Positions 30,435 to 40,716 of a stretch of DNA of 64,000 nucleotides are shown piece after piece. Numbering within the stretch: the stretch's first letter is position 1; every line of letters starts with the position of its first letter. The stretch is taken from positions 51,625,414 through 51,689,413 of the forward strand of contig CM057230.1 in NCBI GenBank assembly GCA_029891385.1, read 5' to 3'. The position numbers and the translations under genes are program-made. The notes below the pieces were generated by a model, which saw only the letters and a list, made by a program, of their open reading frames with translations, ran no database searches and was not told the DNA's origin. The DNA is from Erythroxylum novogranatense (taxonomy: Eukaryota; Streptophyta; Magnoliopsida; Malpighiales; Erythroxylaceae).

Positions 30435-32100
30435 CAGTACTGAGGCTGAGACAAGCATCAAGTCTTAACTCTTGCTTGATGTCTCCTGTACTTAACTAAT
30501 ATTGCAGCAGTCGAAGTTATATAGGTTTTAAACTTTTAATAAACGAAATCTCCTAACTTAGGGTTGTATTGTGGACATTACTAATGAGTCATAATTTCTC
30601 GATGGCTAAAAATAATATAGTCACTCCTTGTTAATCAGTACTGGTAACTTAAAGATATATAACACTTGGCACTTTGGCAGTCGGCTTTGTCCACGTAGAG
30701 AAAGGAAGCTGACATCTGCTACTCATGCATGATTCTACGAATTTCCAAGTTTCACTGCATACATTGGCTAATGGTACTTTTTTTTTGTTTTGTTTTTGGC
30801 TAATGGTAGATTTGGGTTAGGCTCTCTTCGTGCCTGGAGCAATGTTACGTCTTACCCCTCGTTTACGCCTTTGCTTTTTGGAATTTGTATGCAGAATAAG
30901 CTATCATAATTACATGAGAAAAGCATTTTAAATTAAGATATGATTACGACGCATGAGTTTCGGCGTGCTTCTTTGACATGACCCAAAATTATATATATAA
31001 AAAAGATCCGATAGAGAAGGGCCTGCGATGCTACGTCAGTAACTTCTAACAGATGGTTGACTAAGGATAGGAACATGTAACAAGTAAAGAAGTAAATTTA
31101 GACAAAAATTTAGTTTATTGTCTTAATCGAATCTCTATGACTTGTCTTTGTCATCCTCACCTTTCTTTATTTTGTTAAAGAATTTTAAAACAAAAAATTC
31201 GGATGTCTTTTACATTTCTTAACCTATTATATTTTACACGTTTATATAACAACGTAGCTTTCGTATGGTGTCTTCTTTTCCTCTTTCTGTTTGGTATATG
31301 AAACATGACCACATGGCGAGGAAGAAAAAATATTTTGAGTCGACGACGAAGGAGGAAGATAAGCTTCATTTATCCAATAATAAGCAACTTTGATACCTCA
31401 ATTAAACGACCTCAAATGAGGGTCATTTCACTACCAATAGGCAATCTTGACACTTCAATTAGATTAGTCCACTTAAGATTCATTTTACCACTGATGGATG
31501 TTGAACTTTATTTCGGTATGTATACTTGCAACTTTTAATAAATACGGGCATCTACTGTACTATCCAATGGTGTAATTTATATAATGCATAGGTATTTTGT
31601 GATTAATGTAGTGGTATTGTGGTATAAAATAGAGATTATGTTGTGGATTATTGTTTAACAATTAATGTGGGATTTTTTGTATTTTCAGTATATTTTAATT
31701 ACATAAGGTTAAGTTTCCACAAAATTTGTTGACAAGGAAAATATATTGCAAAATTATAAAACATCATCATAATGGGAATATATGTACCAAGTGAAAAGAA
31801 TATTATGACTCAATTATTAAAGATAAGTAAGATACACACTTTAAAATGAAAATATATTGATAGAGTGAAAAGAATACCATGCATCCATTCAAACTACACC
31901 AAGACTCGTTACATTCATTACTAACATGCAAAAACTGTCATGATCCATTTTAATATGTTGATTACTTTGGTTGAAAACTTAAAAATTTAGGTCGCAAATG
32001 ATTGAAATCTTAAAATCTACAAAAATTTTACTTTAGATTGATGAAAATCTTCTTTAAAGGTATTTTTTTTTGTTATTTCTCATTCATCTTTTTTCACTCA
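30435..32100. other. AT-rich intergenic DNA, no gene recognised
   Basis: No coding sequence with a recognisable domain is visible. The 77-codon frame at 31305-31538 overlaps a degenerate tandem duplication (about 31375-31500) and is probably not a gene. The first part may be the former 3' region of the LBD gene. Confidence 0.4.
31375..31500. repeat. Degenerate tandem duplication, about 63-bp unit
   Basis: The phrase GCAACTTTGATACCTCAATTA...CATTTCACTACCAATAGG is followed by GCAATCTTGACACTTCAATTA...CATTTTACCACTGATGG. These are two diverged copies of one unit. Confidence 0.55.
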
Positions 32101-32880
32101 ATCGTAGCTTTTAAAATTTGAAACTAGCTTGGATTTTAGGAGATACATGAGTGTGTTGATAGTCGTGTTCTTTAAATAGATGTGTGATGCTTTCCAAAGC
32201 TAATGCATAGAAACCGGTGTATGCCATTAAAATAATCTTCTTACTGCTCCATACAGGTATGTTCCTAACCAACATAGGTTTGTTCGTACAAAACACTCAA
32301 CATGCTTCCAAAATCACTTACACAACCATATTGATGTCATGTAATCCAATATTCAATCAAAATGGCGATAAATTGCTCCAAAGTTGTCCAAATTTGTTTA
32401 GTTTTCTCCAAGCGAGTGATTTAGACCTAGAAACAAAATATCAACAATTTAAGTACCAAAATAATTAAAAATACTTAGATAAACAAGCCAAATGCATTAA
32501 ATATGATACTAAAAATATGAATAAATCACTACTTATCAACTTCCCCAGGATTTGATTGCCCTCAAGCAAATTTTAATTTAAATATAGTAACTTTTCTTAA
32601 TATCTCACTTTTCCATCTCAACTTATCTATTAACATTTAAATGTTATGCCTTAAGAATCAAATTAAAAGACAATTAGAATCAAACATTTTAGAATAAATT
32701 TTCACAAGCCAAACCAAAAATGATATTTTGATAACTCTTCTAAAATCAATTGCCATATAATTTAACACCTTTACATTAATGATTCACTAAATGCACTCAA
32801 AATGTTTAGGGTGAACAGCAATGAAACTCTCAAATCAATAGATAGAAAGAGTCTTAATTATAAACTTGCTAACATATCAC
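32101..32880 (-). mobile_element. Decayed gypsy LTR/3' region fragment
   Basis: TCAACTTCCCCAGGATTTGATTGCCCTCAAGC (32535-32570 on +, part quoted) reads on the minus strand as a polypurine-like GGGGAAGTTGATAAG, a common gypsy/Athila PPT-LTR junction. This suggests a minus-strand LTR to its left. No coding sequence remains. Low certainty. Confidence 0.3.
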
Positions 32881-34565
32881 ATACCCACCACTATAAAATA
32901 AATTAGAGTAAAAATCATAAGGTCTTTCAATGAACGTGTAGTAAGGTTTATGTAAGGTATGACAAAAGATAGACTTTAGGTTAATCAACATAAAGTAAAT
33001 TGCATGAGCAACGTTATACAAAATTCTAAATTAATGTAGCCCATCACTAACTAGAATGCAAATAAGATGCATAGAAATTCTTAAATAGCACAAATATCTT
33101 CCTTTTCTCCTTCTTATAACAACGATAAATTAAAATCAATTTTTCTTTTTAAAGCTTATTTTAAGATATATTTTAATTTATTTCTTACGAGTGTATAAAG
33201 AGAAAGTATGAAAAATTGATGACTAATAAATAAGAAGATATAACCTTAAATACATAAATTCACACCATTCCTCATTCTTAGTATTTCTTTATCCAATCAA
33301 ATTCTTATACAATTAATTGAATACAATCCTTTAGGGTGCACAAAAAAGGCTAAGGCTTAAAATTGGTTACTAAAAGAAAGTTATTTGTCCATATTTGCAT
33401 ATCTATATTTAATGTATTTGTCTTTTTGTTTAAGAGTTTTATAGTATTTTTGCTACTTAATTTGCTTCAAGTGTGTTTTAGGTAATAATAGTCTTTATAG
33501 ACCTATAGGAGATGTACTCGGGTGAAATTGAGTCAAGGAATGGAAGAAATGAGGTGATTATAGACTTACACAGCCATGTATAGTGATAATGTAGGTCTCT
33601 ATAAATGTGTGGAGCTTCAGAGACATAATTCATGCCTAAGTGGAGTTATACACACGTGTATGTTAACATAAATGATCGTGTATGCTGCCTGAAAAATTAA
33701 GATATTTTTGGAGGTACATAATCACCTACACGACCGTATAGGTTGTTAACATGTCACATATCCACCACTATATAATAAATTAGAGTAAAAATCAAAAGGT
33801 CTTTCAATTAAGGTGTGCTAAGGTATGAAAAAAGATAGATTTTAAGTTAATCAACATGAAGTAAATTCCAAAAGTAAGATTATACAAAAATATGAATTAA
33901 TGTAGCCCATCACTAATTAGAATGCAAATAAGATGCATAGAAAATCTTAAATAGCATAAATATCTTCTTTTCTCCTTTTTATATTTATGATAAATTAAAA
34001 TCATTTTATTTTTAATTTTATTTTAAGATATATTTTATTTATTTATTTTGAGCTTATAAAGAGAATGTATGAAACATTGATGACTAATAAATAAGAAGAT
34101 ATAACCTTAAATACATAAGTCCACACCATTCCTCATTCTTAGTTCTTATCCAATCAAATTCTTATACAATCAAGTGAATACAATCCTTTAGGGTGCAAAA
34201 GAAAAGACTAAGGCTCAAAATTTGTTACTGATAGACAACTATTTTTCTATATGTATATATCTATATTTAATGAATTTATAATAGCCTTTATACAAAAATA
34301 TGAGATGTAATTGACTAAAATCGAGGCAAGGAATGGAAGAATTAGGGCAATTATAGACTTACATGGCTGTGTATAGTGACTGTGTAAGTCTCTATAAACG
34401 TGTGGAGCTTCAAAGACATAATTCTTACCTGTGTGGATTTACAAGCCCATGTATGTTGACATACACAACTATGTATGCTACCCTTGTAAGTCTATATAAC
34501 CATGTAAAGTCATGAATTAAACTGTTTTTGAGGTACATGGTCACCTACACGATCGAGTAAGTGAC
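32880..34565 (+). repeat. Large diverged tandem duplication (unit about 0.8-0.87 kb) in an Athila-like LTR region
   Basis: Segment 32880-33735 recurs at 33750-34565 with many small changes. Landmarks are CATA/GTCACATAYCCACCACTATA (32886, 33757), TGTAGCCCATCACTAA (33035, 33902) and the GTGTGGAGCTTC phrase (33607, 34400). The repeated part runs from gypsy-type 3' untranslated sequence into LTR U3 sequence. Each copy includes short imperfect palindromes around CACG/CGTG words. Confidence 0.75.
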
Positions 34566-34589
34566 TGTGTATATCCCAGAAGCCATAGA

Positions 34590-35560
34590 TCCCTGATATA
34601 TAAGGATAATAAGAAGGCTACATCAAAAATAGGTAGATTAGAAGTGTCTGAATTCAAAGAGAGGCAACAATAATCATCAAAGATACCTAAAAAGAAAGAG
34701 AAGAAATGTAAAAACATTCTACATATAATAAAGAAGAAGCTCAAATAGTGGAATCATCAAATCGATTCCAACCTTCCATAATTTCCAAATCAAGGATTTC
34801 AAGCTTATTTATTACTTTATTATTCTTTTCATTGTCTTGAACGTCAATTCTAATTAGTTATGTTTTGAACATGATTACGGATTTTAAATCTATATTATAG
34901 TTTATACTTGAATTGATTTGTTAACTTTTATCTTGTTAAATTCAATATATGATACTTTGTGGTATTTTTCATGCTTATACTTGGTAATAAATTAAGAGAC
35001 TGAATCAAAGTTATATGTGTTAAGTTGTGCAACGAGAGTTGGTGCCTTAATATACCTACAAATATCAGATTAACTAAAAATTGAAGAGAGATCTTAATTG
35101 TGCGGTAATTATCCTTAGGATTGTTTCAAATATAATTGAGTAGTTAGGTGTAGTTTTGTGAATCGAGAGGTTGCAATTCAATTATTATCTATTTCAATTG
35201 GGATTACTTAGTTAGATCTTAAGAGAAGATAATCAAAACCTTAGGATATCTAGGATCAAACATAATTGAATTAACAAGCCAAATGGAAGATAAAACAATG
35301 AAAAAATAATCCCTAAATTTCCATTATCGATTAACTTTGTTCTCATTGTTGTCTTTATTGACTTAATTATTAAGTTTTATTAGTTTATTTTAATTTTAGT
35401 TAATTTAATTTAATTTTAATTAATTCAATCTTTTATTACATTAGACAAAGAGCATTCAAATTGTTAGGTTAGTAATCTAATCCTTGTGGACTGATATTTT
35501 GTGTTCTACGATATATGATTCCTATACTTGTGGTATTGCATACTTTAAAATGAGCAAACA
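34590..35560 (+). repeat. Athila-like 5' LTR, promoter and R/U5 part
   Basis: CTGATATATAAGG near 34590 is a plausible TATA box. About 1 kb later the sequence TGAGCAAACA (35551-35560) precedes a degenerate Asp-tRNA-type primer binding site, which fixes the LTR 3' end. The U3 part is duplicated upstream (see 32880-34565). Confidence 0.5.
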
Positions 35561-35567
35561 ATTTTTT

Positions 35568-35585
35568 TGGCATCTTTGTCAAGGA
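35568..35585 (+). other. Degenerate Athila/gypsy primer binding site
   Basis: TGGCATCTTTGTCAAGGA matches the usual plant Athila PBS TGGCGCCGTTGCCGGGGA except for changes at CG-containing positions, mostly C to T or G to A. This is the pattern left by deamination of methylated cytosine. Confidence 0.65.
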
Positions 35586-35659
35586 TTCAGTTAGCATCTT
35601 GTTTAATTTGATTTTTTTTGTTTAAAGAACTTGATACTTTTCTCTTGTGTGATTGCAGG

Positions 35660-36115
35660 TGCATGAACAAAAGGATCACTCAAAGCTTAAGAAAATTAAA
35701 AGATACATTAACTCTAGCCATCAAAAAGCAAGAAAGAGAAATTCAAAAGCAAAGCGTAAAAAAGTAATAGAAAGAAAAATGACAGAGGAAACAAACCAAG
35801 GAGAACAATAAAGGACCCTTATGGACTTTATAAGGCTAGGGTTCAAAGCTAATCAATAAGGTATTACAAGACCACTAGTACAGACTAATACGTTTGAAAT
35901 CAAACTAGCACTGTTGAATATGCTCCAGACTAATGTGTAATTTTATGGATTGGCTAATATGGATCCTAATGCTCAGTTACCCAATTTCTTGGAGATTTGT
36001 GATACATTAAGGTATAATGATCTGTTAAAAGATTTAGCCAAGAAGAGGCTTATTCCTTTTACACTTAAGGATTGAGTCAAGGCATGGTCAAATCACTAAA
36101 CCCAAGGAACATTAT
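35660..36115 (+). pseudogene. Athila-like gag, truncated
   Basis: Translation around 35885-36110 gives NMLQTNV, DPNAQLPNFLEICDTLRYND and RLIPFTLKD, the core of Athila gag (retrotransposon gag family), with stops at about 35938 and 36075. It ends abruptly at 36115 where a different LTR begins (TGATAGTGCG). No protease or RT of this element is seen in the window. Confidence 0.65.
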
Positions 36116-37469
36116 TGATAGTGCGTGTCGAGTGCATTATAAAATTTACTTGACTCTGCACATTAAAATTTGTAGTTATAGTGAGTCGGGATTGAATCTA
36201 TAGGGAATGCTTGGTTAATTTTTATAACAAAATTAATTAATGGAAGGAAAATATAAAGGTTTTTTTGGGTTTTAAGTAATTTAGTAAATAAAATAAAAGT
36301 AAACTATCAAAAACAAATTATAGAAAACAATAAAAAATGATTAAAAGTGTTGAAAATAAGTAAGGTCTGATTCTAGGGTCTATCTTGGCCTAAACACGAT
36401 TAAACATATCCTGTCATCTTAATATCTTCACACCTCTCTTTGGACTATTGATCTGAGACTAACAATATGCTCTGCTAATCCTGGTTTTCCTTTAGGTTAT
36501 GTTTAATTAAGATACAATCATTAATTAAACCAAGCCATCGGATAACCTAAGATATGATCTCTAGATTCAATTTGGCATCCACATTATGAAGTGAAAAACA
36601 ATCAATATAGGCAATAACCTCACATGCTCAGGTTATCTAACCTAAGTTATGTTGTTCCTAACGATTCAAGACCATTAGATGCTACTAACAAACATCAAAA
36701 GTAACGATTACGGATTACGTTGAACATTATAGTAATAGGCTCATAATAGAACAATCGTAATAACATATTAAGATCATCCATAAAAAAACCTAATTTAATC
36801 AACATAAACAACAATAACAATTTGAAATGAGAATATTGAAATTAACAAGATGAGATAGCTTAATCGTGACTCGACATTGAACCGACGTCAGGAAGTTAGC
36901 TTTCCATCTCCTTCTTCAAACTCTAAACAATGGCCATCATTGCCTCTGTCAATGTTAAGGGATGAAGAGAAAATAAAGAGAATCAAGGGTTTTCATTTCT
37001 GTCTCAAATGACTTATTCGGTCACTAAAACATTTCCCTTTATAGAATAAAACTAAGTTTAAGTAGACAAGCCTCCCTTCTCTCACGGGTGTACAATTGGG
37101 CTCATTGGTGTGACATGCCTTGTCACATATGTGACACACCTTGTCACGGTGGTCACAATCCTCTCATGAGTGTGAAAGACCTCTCACGGCCATGAGAGGT
37201 GATGCACAGGTGTGAGAGAGGCTCTTATGCATGTGCATAGCAATATGTGGCTGTGAGATGCTCTCTTCACTCTTCATTCTTCATATTCTCCCTTCACACT
37301 CTATCTTGCCTTTTCTTCTTTATGCTCCATGAATCAATAGAGTAAGGAAATTGAGAACATGACTTCAATGAACATACTTTCGGGTCACTGTAGCTCCTTC
37401 ACTTCCGAAATATACCTAAAATCAAATATGAGTTAAAGTGAGTACCTTAAGTATTTCTAAGGCATTAAT
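36116..37469 (-). repeat. LTR (part) of a minus-strand gypsy element
   Basis: The sequence begins TGATAGTGCGTGTCGAG and contains GTGAGTCGGGATTGAATCTATAGGGAATGC, a phrase common in gypsy LTR ends (part quoted). It is cut at 37469 by solo LTR B and resumes at 57114. The segment 37078-37262 is dense in TCTCAC/GTGAGA and GTGTCAC/GTGACAC palindromic words. The minus orientation is inferred from the integrase tail at 61631-62010. Confidence 0.5.
37078..37262. repeat. CTCACGG/CCATGAGAG palindrome-word cluster
   Basis: Repeated imperfect inverted words, for example GTGTGACATGCCTTGTCACA, CTCACGGCCATGAGAG and GTGTGAGAGAGGCTC, occur in 185 bases. It is comparable in style to the palindrome clusters of LTR families A, B and C, but the words differ. 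Confidence 0.6.
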
Positions 37470-38499
37470 TGTGATGCCCTAATACCCCCTGGGAGGATAT
37501 GGCGGCGCCACACAGACAACATAACATACATGCATACAAAACTGAAACAAAATCAAAATATACGAAATATTGATCATGCAATCTCAATAGCTCAAAGCAG
37601 AAGCAATTCGGAGAAAACATACATCATAATACACTGAGCTTAATTACAACTTGTTCCAAATCAGAACTAGCCTGAATTAAGGTTATTACAAACCTTCAAA
37701 TGAATCCAAAGTCATATACATCAAAGACAAGCCAAAAACAAACTCCAAAATATACAATTTTAACAAAACAAGACTCAGACTCCCTTGGCCATGTTGAACC
37801 CCGAACTTTGAGTAGAAATTAGAAATATGAAAATGAAAGTAAATGAGTGATTTTTGTATATAATTTGTGTTATAGATGATTTTGATATTGGAATATAAAT
37901 TATGCATGGTTGATGAGTAGAGAAATGTAAGATATTAGGACAAAGCAAGAGAGCAACTTGGTGAATGACATGATGCTATTGAATGTAAGAAATCATATGC
38001 TTTGAGGTTGAGTGTAGGATAAATTCCAATGGAAAATTGAATTGTTTGAATGAGGTTGAAATTGAAGTAGTGAGGTTGGGATGAATGTTAAGTTTTGCAT
38101 GAGGATAAAAATGTGTATGCTGATTCGAGGGAAATTATGAAATAATTGAAATAGAATGGGCCAAAGTTGCCTTCTTCGAAGTTGTAGCTTGTTCTTTTTT
38201 ACAACGATACTAAGTATGCAAGTTTTCAAGATTGGAGTTAAGAGTTATGATTGATGCAAGTTATGATGTTGCATAATAAGATTTGTGTTTTTGATAGCTT
38301 TGATGAATGTTTGCAATTTGAGGTTTCGAAGAATCAATTAAGTTGAGATTTGAGAAATTTGTGAATTGAATTTGTTGTTTGGATTGTTATGAACTGTTTA
38401 GGCTTTTGAATAAGTGAATTTGTGAAGATTTTAAGTGTATATAGTGTTAGGATGATTGTTGGAAGCATTGGAGAAGGTTGAAGGGGTTTTGGGAAAACC

Positions 38500-38765
38500 C
38501 ATGTTCGTTAAATGTCAAGCATTGGAGATGGTTGAAGGGGTTTTGGGAAAACCCATGTCCGTTAAACGGACATGGAAGTCCGTTTAACGGACCTTCTCGA
38601 GTCAAAAGGACCTCTTGTTTCACTCATGTCTGTTAGACGGACATGGATGTCGGTTTAACGGACTTTCTTGGACGAAATGGTGCTTCCAAGGCCATGAATG
38701 TCTATTAAACCGACATGCATGTCCGTTAAACGGACATTCACGGGTCAACTTGTGAAATTCGTAAT
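38500..38765. repeat. TGTCCGTTAAACGGACA-type palindrome array (LTR C)
   Basis: Exact and near copies of TGTCCGTTAAACGGACA and half-sites (GTCCGTTTAACGGAC) recur at least six times in 265 bases. A duplicated phrase GAAGGGGTTTTGGGAAAACC also lies at 38480 and 38540. It is just upstream of GGGCATAACTCACTC and GACCTCCAATTAAGG (about 38941), a context shared with the family-A palindrome array. Confidence 0.85.
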
Positions 38766-39501
38766 TGTTTACACTTCTAAAGGCCGAATCTGATTTTGTG
38801 GTCTTCATAAAAGTTGTAGATATAGAAGTATACTTTCTAATGGTCCAAGAACGAAATCAATCTGACATATAGATTAAACGTTATGTCAATTGCGCCAAGA
38901 GAGATACAAATCGATTTAGGGTTTAAGAATGGGTTATTCTTTTGGGCATAACTCACTCATCCGACCTCCAATTAAGGTGAGTCTTGAACCAATAGATTTC
39001 TAAGACATGTATCCTTCTCTCCAAGAAAATTTGTATCATTTGGAGTTGAATTGAAAAATTTTGATTGAAAAATTTTGATTGAAAAATTTTGAGAGGTCGG
39101 TTAGGAGAGCATGATTTGAGTATGTGCACGCTTTAGCGTTTTAAGCATATCTTGAGCTATAGAGCTTCGATTGGAATGATTATTTTCTTCAAAATGGTCA
39201 AGAGACCTAGAGCTTCATGTTTGGTATTAGAGAAAGAAGTTGAACCAATAAGGAAAAAGGTGATTTTCTTGGAATACGCTCACGTTTTATGTTAATTGGA
39301 ACGATTTGTTTCCTTTTGATTTTGTTATTTTCCTTCTTCATCCGACCTTGTCCAATCTTTTTCTTATATCTTTTCCGTCCGACATCCGATTGACTTGATT
39401 TTTAAAGCGTTGGATTCCTAAGACATCCCTCTATCTGTCCATGGATAATTATGAATTTTAGAGATTTAATTGAGGAAGATAGTTTGAATCAAAGTGAGTC
39501 G

Positions 39502-40476
39502 TGAAGTGAATCACACGTTAATACACTTACTTATAAAATGATATAGAATGCACGAGAAGGGGGGTTGAATTGTGTATTCCCCTTTTTGAAAAATCTTTCA
39601 AAACTATTTGGTAGAAATAAAATTCTTTACAGAAATTCCGATAGATTCTGATTAATCAAAACTTTGAAAACTTTGTTTACGAATTAAGTATTAATAAAAC
39701 TTGAATATAAAATATAGAGATATAGAGTGAGAGTAGTTTGACACAGAGATTTATCCTGGTTCACCCCAAACCGTGGGCTACGTCCAGTCTTCAGAGTTTC
39801 TTTTGAGATTTCACTATCTCTTCAACTTTACAAGTATTCTTTGCGAGCCTCTTCAGGTCTCTACAACCAATATTCTTTCACACTTAGCCTCTGCAGGCTA
39901 TCTGCACTACTTTTTCTCAGAAAAGTGTTTGAACACTTGTTAGAGTAAAATAGCTCTCAGCTAAATTGCACAATAAGCTCTTTACGATCACGTAGATGTA
40001 ATTCAACTAATTTTTTCTCACTTTGTCTAACTTTTACTTCTTTGACTTCGACTTGTATTTATAGCCTTCGTCTCCAACTGCTTCTTGATTCTTGTTTCTT
40101 GAATCTTTAAAGAAACAGTTATTCAGTTGAGTTCTGTAACTAACTCGAACTGACTTCGTCTTCTTTTTGAATTTCGCATCTTCTTTTCTTCGTCTGTATT
40201 TTATCGTCTATGTCTCTGCGTCTGCGTCTGCTTTTATTATTTCACGTCTTCATCTGCTTTACTATTCGCATCTGCGTCTGCATCTGCTTTTACTTAGCGT
40301 TTGCGTCTCTTCGTCTGTGTTCTTTCGTCTGTCTGACTTCGTCTATAGGACTTCGTCTGTCTGACTTTGTCTGTAGGACTTCGTCTGTAGGACTTCGTCT
40401 GTTTTGCTTCTCTTTTTATTGATTGTCTTTGTTATACATCAAAATCATATCTAAGTAAAGTCATTTGGACTTAACA
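39502..40476 (-). repeat. Sirevirus-like 3' LTR
   Basis: A 975-bp LTR, TGAAGTGAATC to GGACTTAACA on +. On the element's strand it starts TGTTAAGTCCAAATGAC, a known Sirevirus-type start. It contains a TTCGTCTG-rich minisatellite (about 40300-40405). Confidence 0.9.
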
Positions 40477-40489
40477 ATCTCCCCCTTTT
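40477..40489 (-). other. Polypurine tract of the Sirevirus-like element
   Basis: ATCTCCCCCTTTT on + reads AAAAGGGGGAGAT on the element's strand, immediately before the LTR start. It is the plus-strand primer site. Confidence 0.9.
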
Positions 40490-40716
40490 TTATGATAACA
40501 AATTATATACAAAAGAAAACAAAATACAATGTTTTGAAAAAGAACAAAAAAAAAAACTTATCTTCAAAACTTCTTCTTTGACTTCTTCCTTTGTTCGTCT
40601 GCTTCAGTCACACCTTCTTTTCTGAACATCCTCTTCTCTTCTGCTCATTCTCTTCTCCCCTTGTTCATTCTCTTCTTTTCTGCTCTTCTCCCCCTATTTT
40701 TTATAATTAAAAATGA

